64,000 nucleotides of DNA, from positions 22,089 to 86,088 of the forward strand of contig NZ_BBXE01000042.1 of the NCBI RefSeq assembly GCF_001570565.1, in the 5' to 3' direction. Shown piece after piece: positions 23,099-31,479 of this stretch. Within the stretch, counting starts at the first letter, position 1. Every line of letters starts with the position of its first letter. Under the pieces are notes generated by a model, which saw nothing but the letters and a program-made list of their open reading frames with translations, was not told the origin of the DNA and made no database searches. Both the position numbers and the translations under genes were made by a program. Source of the DNA: Herbidospora yilanensis. GTDB taxonomy: Bacteria > Actinomycetota > Actinomycetes > Streptosporangiales > Streptosporangiaceae.

Positions 23099-24658
23099 CA
23101 ACGTCAGCTCGTCGAGATGGCGCATGGCCGCGGCCACGTCGAGCCCGCCCGGCGTGTGGGGACGTGACCGCTGCCAGGGCCTCGGGCCGTCGAGCGGGCG
23201 GTAGTTGACGCCCGCGGCGTCGAGACGGCCCAGATGGTGTTCCAGGCGGCCCAGGAAGTCCGGTGCGGCCGGGCGGCCGGTCCAGGCGATCTCGGCCATG
23301 GCGCAGCCCCGGGGCCAGGCCTTGTAGTCGAGGGTGCGGGCGTCGGGGATGTACTCCGACCAGAGCTGGAACTGGGCGCCCAGCACCCGCTCGGCGGCGA
23401 CGTCGAAGGCGGCGACGTCGCCGACGGTGATCGACTCGCCCAGGGCCGCCGGTTCGTCGGCCGAGGCCGCCTCGGCGTAGTCGAAGTAGAGCGGGAACAC
23501 CGGCGTCAGCACCACGTCGTGACCGGCCGCGATGGCCCTGCGGGCGACGTTCGTGCCGCGCCAGGGCATCACGACGGTGTCGTCGCGGAGCATGCCGCTG
23601 ACGAACGCCTCGTCCCACACGACCGCCCGGCTGCCCCGCTCGGCCAGCAGGTCGGCCAGCCGCCGCAGGAACCAGGCGTGCAGGTCTCCCGGGGTGGCCA
23701 GGTGCTGGGCCCGCTGGAAGGCGGTGATCTCCGTGGACGCGGCCCAGGCGTCGAGCACGCACTCGTCGCCGCCGATGTGGAAGAACGGGGTCTCGCCGAG
23801 GGCGCCGAGGACCTCGTCGAAGACGGTGGCCAGGAAGTCGATCGTCTTCGGCAGCGGGGCGAGGATCGCCGGGGAGATGCCCCAGCGCTCCAGCACCCGG
23901 TGCCGCCGCGACGGGTCGGCGCCGAACTCCGGGTAGGCGGCCAGGATCGCCGACGCGTGGCCCGGAACGTCGATCTCGGGCACGACGGTGACCGCCCGCT
24001 GCCGGGCATAGGCCGCGATCTCCCGCAGATCGTCGAGCGTGTAGAAGCCGCCGTGGGGGGTCGCGTCGTAGCTCTCCGGCTCGCCCTTGCGCGAGGTGAT
24101 CGTCTGGGCGCGGTGCGAGCCGATCTCGTGCAGGCGCGGATAGGCCCGCGACTCGACCCGCCAGCCCTGGTCGTCGGCCAGGTGGAGGTGGAGCCGGTTG
24201 AGCTTGTGCATGGCCAGCAGGTCGATCATCCGCAGCACGTCGTGCTTGGGCAGGAAGTGCCGGGAGACGTCGAGATGCGCGCCACGCCATGAGAGCGCCG
24301 GAGCGTCCGCCACACGGACGCAGGGGACGTCGTATGCGGAAAGTGGGGAAACCGCGCGGAAGGCGTCGTGGGGGAGCAACTGGCGCAACGTCTGCGCGGC
24401 GTAGAAGGCGCCCGCGGCGTCGCCCGCGAGGATCTCGATGTCGTCGGCCCTCACGGTGAGGGTGGAGGACTCGGGGGCGCCGTGGCGGCGTACCGAAACC
24501 GGGCCGTCGCCGATGACGGGGCCGAGAGCCGCGAGCGCCCGCCGGACCGGTTCGGCGAGGTCTCCGGCGACGCCGAAACCGGGCGTCAGCGGGAACACGC
24601 CCGGGAGGGCTTCGACGGACCGGGGGGCAGGCAGGAAGTGGCGCATGCCCTCGATCAT
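23069..24658 (-). CDS. Beta-N-acetylhexosaminidase, GH20
   Basis: The 529-residue protein has an N-terminal GH20b-like domain (about 1-115) and a TIM barrel with WRGAHLDVSRHFLP, LHLHLADDQGWRVES near 156-170, VPEIDVPGHASA near 226-237, and the catalytic Asp-Glu pair in FHIGGDEC at 293-300 (Asp298, Glu299). It removes terminal GlcNAc or GalNAc from glycans such as chitin oligosaccharides or peptidoglycan fragments. No signal peptide is visible. It is 3 bases downstream of the lipoprotein amidase gene on the same strand, so both may work in cell-wall or chitin turnover. ATG at 24646 is an alternative start. Confidence 0.92.
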   Translation of the reverse strand: MIEGMRHFLPAPRSVEALPGVFPLTPGFGVAGDLAEPVRRALAALGPVIGDGPVSVRRHGAPESSTLTVRADDIEILAGDAAGAFYAAQTLRQLLPHDAFRAVSPLSAYDVPCVRVADAPALSWRGAHLDVSRHFLPKHDVLRMIDLLAMHKLNRLHLHLADDQGWRVESRAYPRLHEIGSHRAQTITSRKGEPESYDATPHGGFYTLDDLREIAAYARQRAVTVVPEIDVPGHASAILAAYPEFGADPSRRHRVLERWGISPAILAPLPKTIDFLATVFDEVLGALGETPFFHIGGDECVLDAWAASTEITAFQRAQHLATPGDLHAWFLRRLADLLAERGSRAVVWDEAFVSGMLRDDTVVMPWRGTNVARRAIAAGHDVVLTPVFPLYFDYAEAASADEPAALGESITVGDVAAFDVAAERVLGAQFQLWSEYIPDARTLDYKAWPRGCAMAEIAWTGRPAAPDFLGRLEHHLGRLDAAGVNYRPLDGPRPWQRSRPHTPGGLDVAAAMRHLDELTLSADSTRPSM

Positions 24659-24661
24659 GGA

Positions 24662-25498
24662 TTACTTCAGGTAGGTCTGGAAGCTGCCCGCCAGGGCCTC
24701 GGCGAGGTCCTGGCGCCAGGAGGAGCTCTTCAGCTTGGCCGCGTCGCCGGCGTTGCGCATGTTGCCCGACTCGATGAAGACCTTCGGCACCGTCGACAGG
24801 TTCAGCCCGCCCAGGTCGGAGCGGTAGTCGAGGGCGTTCTTCCCGATGTAATTGGCGTAGGGCATGCCCGTCTGCTTCTTCACCGCGTTGCGCACGGCGA
24901 GGCCGAGCTTGGCCGACTTGGCGACCACCGGGTCGACCGGGCCGTTGATCTTCTTCGGCATGATGACGTGGAAGCCGTGGCTGGTCGAGCCGGCGCCGTC
25001 GGCGTGGATCGAGATCGCCAGGTCGGCCTTGGCCTTGTTGCCGATCGCGGCGCGCTGGGTGATGCACGGCCCGACGCCGGTGTTGTTCTCGCGGGTCAGC
25101 TTGACCGTGGCGCCTTCGGCCCTCAGCAGCTTGGCGAGGCGGACCGAGACGTCCCAGGTGAACGCGGCCTCGGAGTAGCCGTCGTTGGTCGCGGTGCCGG
25201 TCGTGTCGCAGGCCTTCTTCTGGGTCAGCACGTCGACCTGCTTGTTGATGACGTCGGGGCGCTTGTAGTTGCCACCGTTGTGACCCGGGTCGATCACGAT
25301 GACCTTGCCCTGGAGGGCCTTCGCCGGCGCCTCAGCGGGCGCGGCGACCGCTTCGGAGACCGCGGCCTTCCCCGTGCCGGGCTGCGCGGCGGCCGGGGCA
25401 GACTCGGCACCCGCGGCCACCCCGCCACCGCACGCGGCGGTCCCCAGACCGAGCACGGCCAGAGCGGCGGCGGCGAGCGCCGGACGAGTCTTCATCAC
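24662..25498 (-). CDS. Lipoprotein N-acetylmuramoyl-L-alanine amidase (Amidase_3)
   Basis: The 278-residue protein has a lipobox GLGTAAC at residues 17-23, so it is lipid-anchored on the outer face of the membrane, followed by an Ala/Pro-rich linker. The Amidase_3 domain starts at about 64 with KVIVIDPGHNGGN (zinc His), continues with DLAISIHADGAGSTSHGFHV (second His, near 165), and ends with KVFIESGNMRNAGDA (catalytic Glu near 242). It cleaves the amide bond between muramic acid and stem peptide. An in-frame ATG lies one codon downstream. It is promoter-proximal to the GH20 gene. Confidence 0.92.
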   Translation of the reverse strand: MMKTRPALAAAALAVLGLGTAACGGGVAAGAESAPAAAQPGTGKAAVSEAVAAPAEAPAKALQGKVIVIDPGHNGGNYKRPDVINKQVDVLTQKKACDTTGTATNDGYSEAAFTWDVSVRLAKLLRAEGATVKLTRENNTGVGPCITQRAAIGNKAKADLAISIHADGAGSTSHGFHVIMPKKINGPVDPVVAKSAKLGLAVRNAVKKQTGMPYANYIGKNALDYRSDLGGLNLSTVPKVFIESGNMRNAGDAAKLKSSSWRQDLAEALAGSFQTYLK

Positions 25499-25588
25499 GG
25501 TGGTTCCTCTCGCAGGCGGGCACTACAAGCACCCAACCTACGCGTTCCCTGGCCGTGACCTGGCCGTTATATGAGTAAAGGATGCAAA

Positions 25589-25828
25589 TCACCCAGAGCC
25601 CTGGCCCTGGATCTGCAGCAGGGCCGCGAGTTCGCGGGCCTCCTCGGCGTCGAGGCCGAGGACGACCCGGGGGCGGCCCCACGGGTGGTCGATCGAGTGC
25701 GCCACATAGCTGGCCACGGATTCGTCGCCCGTTTCGGCGCGGCCACGGGCGTGGCGCCAGTGGCCCCAGGCCCGTTCGAGTTCGGCCGCCGCGCGCTGGG
25801 CACAGGAGACCAACTCTGGATCACGCAT
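25589..25828 (-). CDS. Small conserved actinobacterial protein of unknown function
   Basis: The 79-residue protein begins MRDPELVSCAQRAAAELERAW and ends with PWGRPRVVLGLDAEEARELAALL, a pattern I recall from small conserved proteins in Streptomyces and relatives. No catalytic motif is visible. ATG at 25828 is preferred because GGGGGA lies 5 bases upstream; an in-frame ATG at 25849 is possible. It stands between the amidase and the LacI regulator on the same strand. Confidence 0.75.
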   Translation of the reverse strand: MRDPELVSCAQRAAAELERAWGHWRHARGRAETGDESVASYVAHSIDHPWGRPRVVLGLDAEEARELAALLQIQGQGSG

Positions 25829-25907
25829 TGAATTCCCCCAGATCTTCACCGTCCGGCGTCGTGGCCCGAGTCAACACGGACCGTGACCCGACGCCGGACC
25901 GGTTGAC

Positions 25908-27005
25908 CTAGCTTTGGGAATCCTTTGGCGCGGGGCCAGTGCTGCGGCGGGTGATGAGCTGCGGCGTCACCTGGCGCAGGCGGGAGTTCTTGCCCGGCTC
26001 GGAGATCCGGTCGCTGAGCAGCGCGGCGGCCGAGCGGCCCATCGCGCGACGCGGCTGGTCGACCGAGGTCAGCGAGATGTGGTGGACGGCGGCCAGGTGG
26101 GTGTTGTCGTAGCCGACGACCGACAGGTCTTCGGGGACCCGCAGCCCGAGCTCGCTGGCGGCGGTGAGCACCCCGAGGGCGACGACGTCGTTGGCGGCGA
26201 AGATGGCGGTCGGCCGGGGGTCGCGCTCAAGAAGGGCCAGCGCCGCGCGGCGGCCGCCCTCCTCGGTGAAGTCGCCGTGCTCGACCATGATGTAGGGCGC
26301 CAGCGCGTGACGGCGCATGGCCACCAGATAACCCTCGCAGCGGCAACGGGCCGCGGAGGAGGGGGTGCCCTCGATGTGGGCGATCCGGCGGTGTCCGAGC
26401 TCGACCAGATGGTCGACCGCCAGACGCGCGCCGAGCTGGTCGTCGTCGACGACGATGTCGACGCTCTCAAGGTCGACGTCGCGTTCTCCGACGACGACGG
26501 TGGGCGTGTAGGCGGCGGCCTCGGCCAGGGTGTCGCTGGACGGGGCGACCCCCAGCAGCACCAGCCCGTCGACGCGCAGTTCGAGGAAGGCCTCGACGGC
26601 TTCGTCCTCGAACGCCGGGTCGAAGCGGCCGGAGCCGATGAGCAGCCGCAGGCCCTCACCGTGGAGGCTCTCCTGGAGGCCGTCGAGGAACTCGGCGTAG
26701 AACGGGTTGTGCAGGTCGGCGACGAGGGCGCCGACGAGATGCGTACGGCCTTCGACGAGACTGCGGGCGACGGCGTTGGGCCGGTATCCCAGCTCCCTGG
26801 CCGCCTGCAGAACCGCCTCCCGGCGATGCTCGCTCACATGAGGTGAGCCGCGAAGGACCAGCGAGACCAGGGACTTGGAGACGCCCGCGCGCTCGGCTAC
26901 GTTGCGAATCGTCGGCCGTGGCCGTGGACTGAATCCGTCGAGTCCGGTAGGTCCGGGTACCGCGATGTCGCGCCGGGCAGTGGTCTGCATGGACGGTCCT
27001 GACAT
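25908..27005 (-). CDS. LacI-family transcriptional regulator
   Basis: The 365-residue regulator has the LacI helix-turn-helix with hinge helix at about residues 30-85 (PTIRNVAERAGVSKSLVSLVLRG and GYRPNAVARSLVEGRTHLVGALV), then a periplasmic-binding-protein-like sensor domain with DGLVLLG, VDDDQLGARLAVDHLVELGHRRIAHIEG and AIFAANDVVALGVL. ATG at 27005 has GGGGAGA 6 bases upstream. Effector and regulon are unknown. The nearest sugar-related gene is the GH20 hexosaminidase on the same strand, so amino-sugar uptake or turnover is a reasonable guess. Confidence 0.92.
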   Translation of the reverse strand: MSGPSMQTTARRDIAVPGPTGLDGFSPRPRPTIRNVAERAGVSKSLVSLVLRGSPHVSEHRREAVLQAARELGYRPNAVARSLVEGRTHLVGALVADLHNPFYAEFLDGLQESLHGEGLRLLIGSGRFDPAFEDEAVEAFLELRVDGLVLLGVAPSSDTLAEAAAYTPTVVVGERDVDLESVDIVVDDDQLGARLAVDHLVELGHRRIAHIEGTPSSAARCRCEGYLVAMRRHALAPYIMVEHGDFTEEGGRRAALALLERDPRPTAIFAANDVVALGVLTAASELGLRVPEDLSVVGYDNTHLAAVHHISLTSVDQPRRAMGRSAAALLSDRISEPGKNSRLRQVTPQLITRRSTGPAPKDSQS

Positions 27006-27251
27006 GGTTCTCCCCACGATGCGCGGATGTGCACCTGCCAAGAAGAACGATCGAGAGCCGAATAAGGTACGGCCGAGTTGTCTCGATCCTTGAGAAAGCT
27101 GTCAGGGCGGAGCGGGAGGGGCCACGGAACCGGTGGGGTTGGCGCCGGGCGGGCGGCGCCTTTCCACACCCCTACTGCAGGTGTGCGGCTGTTGGACGCG
27201 CTCACTCACGCGAGCGCGCCGTCCCCCTCGTGGTTGCGACCCCCCGCTGCG

Positions 27252-27455
27252 TTACTCCGAACGCTGCTGCGGAATCCCCGCCAGCAGCGCCCTCACCTCG
27301 GTCTCCCGGTAACGCCGGTGCCCACCGAGCGTGCGGATGGACGTCAACTTGCCGGCCTTCGCCCACCGCGTGACGGTCTTGGGGTCGACCCGGAACATCG
27401 TTGCGACCTCCGCCGGGGTGAGCAGTGGCTCTGCCTCGGGTGTACGAGCTGACAT
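27252..27455 (-). CDS. bldC: BldC, MerR-like developmental DNA-binding protein
   Basis: The 67-residue protein reads EAEPLLTPAEVATMFRVDPKTVTRWAKAGKLTSIRTLGGHRRYRETEVRALLAGIPQQRSE in three continuous blocks: the winged-helix core LLTPAEVATMFRVDPKTVTR, the wing LTSIRTLGGHRRYR, and a short tail. This is practically identical to Streptomyces BldC, a small MerR-like protein that binds head-to-tail on direct repeats and holds back premature sporulation. ATG at 27455 gives the known length. The upstream 320 bases hold its promoter. Gene order around it matches the Streptomyces bldC locus as I remember it. Confidence 0.95.
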   Translation of the reverse strand: MSARTPEAEPLLTPAEVATMFRVDPKTVTRWAKAGKLTSIRTLGGHRRYRETEVRALLAGIPQQRSE

Positions 27456-27777
27456 TTGTGCGGCCTCTCCTCCGTGTGGACCGGCGACAGCGATCCTGCG
27501 ACTTATATCTGCGCTTGTCACGGGATGTCCCTCAATGATCCATAACGTGCGGTTTCACGGACCATTTGCGGCATCACCCGATGTGACCATACAGCCACGT
27601 AGCGCGATTGGCGAGCCCTCTGGGCACAACGTCTCGACCACGTGTTGATGTCACGCTCGGTGATTCTAGCGACACGTTTCGTGGTATCGCAGTGAAAACG
27701 GCAAACTACTCAGTTCGCAGTTGTGAGATCGTGCATCTCCTGACCCAACACCGCAGGTCAGCGTCGAGTGATTACGG
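27456..27777. other. Long intergenic region upstream of bldC
   Basis: No gene with a convincing start is seen. The stretch is lower in GC than its flanks and should hold the bldC promoter and leader, plus the 3' end of the gene at 27778-28665. GGAGGAG lies 14 to 20 bases before the bldC ATG. A small RNA cannot be excluded. Confidence 0.4.
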
Positions 27778-28665
27778 TCAGTTAGCTGATTCGAGGCTCT
27801 GCACTGACCGCCAGCGGAGGATCACGCGCTGGTACATGGCGAAGGCAAGTTCTTCCTGACCGTTGTCCAAACCCGTGAGAGCGGCGGCCAGCTCGGCCAC
27901 CGACTGGTCGGCCTGGAGGGTCTCGTCGTCCATGAGGTGGACGATGCCGCCGTAGTCGAGCTCCACCAGCGAGTGGGGGTGGAACTCCTCCAGCCAGCGG
28001 CCCACCTCTTCGACGTCGGTGAGCGTGTCGACGTCGCCCACGTGACGGCGGATGACGACCAGGGCGCGGGCCACCCGCTTCCTGGCCTGGGCCATCGAGG
28101 TGACGTAGAGCATGTTCCTGGCCGGGGCCATGGTCACGCCGGTCGACGACTCGGGCTCCTGCTCGCCGCGCAGGACCAGCCAGCGCTCGGCGGAGTCGAA
28201 GGGCACGAACCAGGGCGTCGGGACGTGCCAGGTGCTGGTCATGATGTGGGTGCGCAGCGAGGGCTCACCGCGCTTGAAGGCGTCGAACTCGCCGGCCGTG
28301 TGCTCCGCGACCGGCGGGGGCACGAAACGGTCGGCCAGCTTGGCCGGCAGGCTGCCCCGCCACGAGGCGAACGCCAGCCACGACCGCAGCCGGGTCTGCC
28401 ACGGGCAGACGTAGAGGACGCCGTCGACCCGGCGCAGATAGGCGTTGTGACTCTCCGCCGCCGGGGCCGGGGCGGGTGGGACCCGCAACAGCCGGCGTAG
28501 TGACTCCTCGTGCTCCACCGCGAGGGCGCCCGCGCGGCGGGGCCGCCGCGGGTTCTGGGCATAGGCGTTCCACCGAAGGCGTTCCTGCTCGGAGAAGGCG
28601 CTCAGCGGCTCATAGACGCGGAGATACGCGGCGTAGGGCAGCACAACGGCATCGTGCCATGCCAC
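27778..28665 (-). CDS. Conserved actinobacterial protein of unknown function, bldC neighbour
   Basis: The 295-residue soluble protein is rich in Trp, Arg and aromatic residues. Blocks that look conserved are VVLPYAAYLRVYEPLSAF at the start, DGVLYVCPWQTRLRSWLAFASWRGSLP near 80-106, STWHVPTPWFVPFDSAERWL near 143-162, and SLVELDYGGIVHLMDDE near 232-248. No enzyme motif is recognised. In Streptomyces a gene of this kind sits between bldC and the leucine/valine dehydrogenase, so the linkage is old and probably meaningful. It is divergent from the dehydrogenase. Confidence 0.8.
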   Translation of the reverse strand: MAWHDAVVLPYAAYLRVYEPLSAFSEQERLRWNAYAQNPRRPRRAGALAVEHEESLRRLLRVPPAPAPAAESHNAYLRRVDGVLYVCPWQTRLRSWLAFASWRGSLPAKLADRFVPPPVAEHTAGEFDAFKRGEPSLRTHIMTSTWHVPTPWFVPFDSAERWLVLRGEQEPESSTGVTMAPARNMLYVTSMAQARKRVARALVVIRRHVGDVDTLTDVEEVGRWLEEFHPHSLVELDYGGIVHLMDDETLQADQSVAELAAALTGLDNGQEELAFAMYQRVILRWRSVQSLESAN

Positions 28666-28772
28666 GCCGCGTCACGCATTGGGCGGCGTTCCGTAATCCA
28701 TGATCGTCGCTACGCTGGAAGGTGGAACCGCCGCAACGGAGCGGCGGACAGGGACGATCAGGAGTCACCAAA

Positions 28773-29858
28773 GTGACCGACGTCTTCGGGCTTTCCCACA
28801 AGGATCAGACCCGTCACGAACAGGTCGTGTTCTGCGCCGACGACAAGTCCGGCCTCTACGCGATCATCGCCATCCACAACACCGCCCTCGGTCCTGGGCT
28901 GGGTGGAACACGTTTCTATCCCTACCCGGACGAATCCGCCGCGCTGGCCGACGTGCTGAACCTGTCGCGGGCGATGGCGTACAAGAACGCGCTCGCCGGC
29001 CTCGACCACGGCGGCGGCAAAGCGGTGATCATCGGCGACCCCGCGACCGACAAGTCCGAGGCGCTGCTGCGCGCCTACGGCAAGTTCGTCCAGTCGCTCG
29101 GCGGGCGCTACTACACCGCCTGTGACGTGGGCACCTACAGCGAGGACATGGACGTCATCGCGCGCGAGAGCTCCTACGTCACCGGCCGCACCCCGGCCAA
29201 CGGCGGCGCCGGCGACAGCTCGATCCTCACCGCCTACGGCGTCTACCAGGGCATGCGGGCCGCCGCCCGGCACGCCTTCGGCGAGACCTCGCTGTGCGGC
29301 CGCCGGGTCGGCGTCGAGGGGGTCGGCAAGGTCGGCCACCGGCTGGTGGAACACATTCTCGACGAGGGCGGCGAGGTCGTCGTCTGCGACGTCGACGAAC
29401 TCGCGGTCGGCCGTGTCCGCCAGCGGCACCCGCAGGTCGAGGTCGTCTCCGACGCCGCGGCCCTGAAGCGTGCCGACATCGACGTGTACGCCCCCTGCGC
29501 CCTCGGCGGCGCCCTCGACGACACGGCCGTGGCCGAGCTCCGGGCGAAGATCGTCTGCGGCGGGGCCAACAACCAGCTCGCCCACCCCGGGGTCGAGAAG
29601 CAACTCGCCGACCGCGGCGTCCTGTACGCCCCCGACTACGTGGTGAATTCGGGGGGAGTGATCCAGGTCGCTGATGAGATCGCCGGATTCGACATGGACA
29701 GGGCGAAGGCGCGGGCGGGTCAGATCTTCGACACGACCCTGAAAATCTTCGCCATCGCCGACGACGAAGGCGTTCCACCAGCCGTCGCAGCAGATAGGCT
29801 GGCGGAGCGCAGAATGTCGGAAGTCGGGCGGCTTAGGGGTATTTGGCTGGGCCGGTGA
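28773..29858 (+). CDS. Leucine/valine dehydrogenase (Glu/Leu/Phe/Val dehydrogenase family)
   Basis: The 361-residue enzyme reversibly deaminates a branched-chain amino acid with NAD. The catalytic Lys is in [21 protein letters not shown] (near residues 65-85), the Asp in [14 protein letters not shown], and the NAD loop is [18 protein letters not shown] near 185-202. [12 protein letters not shown] and [18 protein letters not shown] follow. GTG at 28773 has AGGAG 8 bases upstream. In streptomycetes the equivalent enzyme (Vdh) starts branched-chain amino acid breakdown and feeds acyl-CoA precursors. The 2-oxo acid dehydrogenase operon at 47196-50532 could take the next step. Confidence 0.9.
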   Translation: MTDVFGLSHKDQTRHEQVVFCADDKSGLYAIIAIHNTALGPGLGGTRFYPYPDESAALADVLNLSRAMAYKNALAGLDHGGGKAVIIGDPATDKSEALLRAYGKFVQSLGGRYYTACDVGTYSEDMDVIARESSYVTGRTPANGGAGDSSILTAYGVYQGMRAAARHAFGETSLCGRRVGVEGVGKVGHRLVEHILDEGGEVVVCDVDELAVGRVRQRHPQVEVVSDAAALKRADIDVYAPCALGGALDDTAVAELRAKIVCGGANNQLAHPGVEKQLADRGVLYAPDYVVNSGGVIQVADEIAGFDMDRAKARAGQIFDTTLKIFAIADDEGVPPAVAADRLAERRMSEVGRLRGIWLGR

Positions 29859-30009
29859 CCGCCGACGCGCATACGGCGTACCGAGCGGGGCGCAAAACAG
29901 GTACGGTTGTAGGCGAACGAATGGCTGACGTCCAAAGTCAGGTGGCGTCAGTGCGTGGTGCGTTAGCGACGAGGGGTCGGGCACGACCCCGCATGAGGGG
30001 GTCGAGCCA

Positions 30010-30246
30010 ATGGGGCGCGGCCGAGCCAAGGCCAAGCAGGTCAAGGTTGCCCGCCAGCTGAAGTACAACAGCGGCGGCACCGATCTTGAGCGCCTGCGCG
30101 CGGAGCTCGGAGTCGAGGAGCATGTCGATTCCGACCGCACAGACGAGCACGACCCTTATGACGAGTTGGCTGAGCGGTACGCCGACTACGCCAACGTCGA
30201 TGACGAGGATGATGAGGACGACTCCTCATCCGGGGGCCGTCGTTGA
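30010..30246 (+). CDS. DUF3073 small acidic protein
   Basis: The 78-residue protein starts MGRGRAKAKQVKVARQLKY, the basic N-terminus typical of DUF3073, and ends in a very acidic tail (DDEDDEDDSSSG). The split charge suggests nucleic-acid or protein binding, but no function is known. It is conserved at this position between the dehydrogenase and purM in actinobacteria. It is convergent with purM and followed by strong hairpins. Confidence 0.9.
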   Translation: MGRGRAKAKQVKVARQLKYNSGGTDLERLRAELGVEEHVDSDRTDEHDPYDELAERYADYANVDDEDDEDDSSSGGRR

Positions 30247-30270
30247 GCGGCACCTGACCCAGCGTTGATC

Positions 30271-30304
30271 ACGCCCGGCGCGGTTCGCCACGCCGGGTGT
30301 TTTC
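30271..30304 (+). terminator. Terminator after DUF3073 gene
   Basis: CCCGGCG at 30274-30280 pairs with CGCCGGG at 30291-30297 and is followed by TGTTTT. It lies 25 bases after the DUF3073 stop. Confidence 0.8.
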
Positions 30305-30371
30305 CGCGCGACCTCGTGAGGGTCCCGCGCTCCGGGTGACCGGAGTGCATACAGCCATTTCCATACGAGAC

Positions 30372-30414
30372 CGAAAGCGCCGCCCGGGGGCAACCACCGC
30401 CAGGCGGCCTTTCG
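30372..30414. terminator. Long hairpin between convergent DUF3073 and purM genes
   Basis: CGAAAG at 30372-30377 and GCCGCC at 30379-30384 pair with GGCGGC at 30403-30408 and CTTTCG at 30409-30414, with one unpaired C. A-rich and T-rich outer arms make it usable as a terminator on both strands. Confidence 0.65.
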
Positions 30415-30422
30415 TGTTTCCC

Positions 30423-30448
30423 GGGCCCGGCGGCTCGCCGCCGGGCCC
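30423..30448 (-). terminator. Perfect 12-base-arm hairpin after purM
   Basis: GGGCCCGGCGGC at 30423-30434 and its exact complement at 30437-30448 are separated by two bases. The hairpin starts 5 bases beyond the purM stop codon, so it is most likely part of purM termination or 3' stabilisation. Confidence 0.65.
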
Positions 30449-30453
30449 GTCGA

Positions 30454-31479
30454 TCAGCGATACCGCGCTTCTCCCGTGCCCGGCACGATCTCACCGAGCA
30501 CCCACGACGGCACGCCGCGTGTGGCGAGGAGTTCCAGCGCCTTGTCGGCGTCTTCCGCCGGGACGATCGCCGCCATGCCGACGCCCAGGTTGAAGGTCTT
30601 GTCGAGCTCGCCCTGCGGGACCTTCCCGGCCTCGCCGAGGACCGTGAAGACCGGCGGGACCGTCCACGACGAGCGGTCGAGGACGGCGTCGACACTCCCG
30701 GGCAGCGAGCGGGCCAGGTTGGCGGTCAGGCCGCCGCCGGTGATGTGGGCGTAGGCCCGCACCGGCACGTGGCGGGTCAGCGCCAGGCAGTCGAGCGAGT
30801 AGATCCGGGTCGGTTCGAGCAGTTCCTCGCCCAGGGTGCGGCCGAACTCCGGGATCTGCGCCGCCAGTTCGAGGCCCGCGGTCTTGATGATGTGGCGGAC
30901 CAGCGAGTAGCCGTTGGAGTGGACCCCCGACGACGCCATGGCCACCACGACGTCACCCGCGCGGACCCGGTCGGGACCGAGCAGCTCGTCGGCCTCGACC
31001 ACGCCCGTTCCGGCGCCCGCGAGGTCGTAGTCGTCGGGGCCCATCGCGCCCGGGTGTTCGGCGGTCTCGCCGCCGACCAGCGCGCAGCCGGCCTGGCGGC
31101 AGCCCTCGGCGACGCCGCCGACGATCTCGGCGATGCGCTCGGGCACCACCTTGCCGCAGGCGATGTAGTCGGTCATGAACAGCGGCTCGGCGCCGCAGAC
31201 CACCAGGTCGTCGACGACCATGCCGACCAGGTCGATGCCGATCGTGTCGTGCTTGCCGAGCCTGGACGCCAGCATGACCTTGGTGCCGACCCCGTCGGTC
31301 GAGGTCGCCAGCAGCGGCCGGCGGAACTTCAGCAGGGCCGACACGTCGAACAGGCCGGCGAACCCGCTGGCGTCGTCGACCACTTCGGGGCGCCGGGAGC
31401 GGGCCACCTTCGACTTCATCAGCTCGACGGCGCGGTCACCGGCCTCGATGTCGACACCGGCGGCGGCGTACGAGGTCAT
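30454..31479 (-). CDS. purM: Phosphoribosylformylglycinamidine cyclo-ligase (AIR synthetase)
   Basis: The 341-residue enzyme closes the imidazole ring of purines, turning FGAM and ATP into AIR. Family blocks are SYAAAGVDIEAGDRAVELMK, RPLLATSTDGVGTKVMLA near 46-63, DLVGMVVDDLVVCGAEPLFMTDYIA, VGGETAEHPGAM near 130-141, and YAHITGGGLTANLARSLP. ATG at 31479 overlaps the purF stop by 4 bases, so the two are coupled. Three hairpins lie downstream. Confidence 0.97.
   Translation of the reverse strand: MTSYAAAGVDIEAGDRAVELMKSKVARSRRPEVVDDASGFAGLFDVSALLKFRRPLLATSTDGVGTKVMLASRLGKHDTIGIDLVGMVVDDLVVCGAEPLFMTDYIACGKVVPERIAEIVGGVAEGCRQAGCALVGGETAEHPGAMGPDDYDLAGAGTGVVEADELLGPDRVRAGDVVVAMASSGVHSNGYSLVRHIIKTAGLELAAQIPEFGRTLGEELLEPTRIYSLDCLALTRHVPVRAYAHITGGGLTANLARSLPGSVDAVLDRSSWTVPPVFTVLGEAGKVPQGELDKTFNLGVGMAAIVPAEDADKALELLATRGVPSWVLGEIVPGTGEARYR

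Noticed and set aside
27252..27521. Longer bldC frame starting at 27521
   Set aside because: The extra N-terminal residues do not match BldC, which starts with the MSART-type sequence at 27455 and has a fixed short length.
30423..30448. Perfect palindrome considered as a replication or recombination site
   Set aside because: Its position 5 bases after the purM stop fits a transcript-end hairpin, and nothing else nearby suggests an origin or recombinase site.
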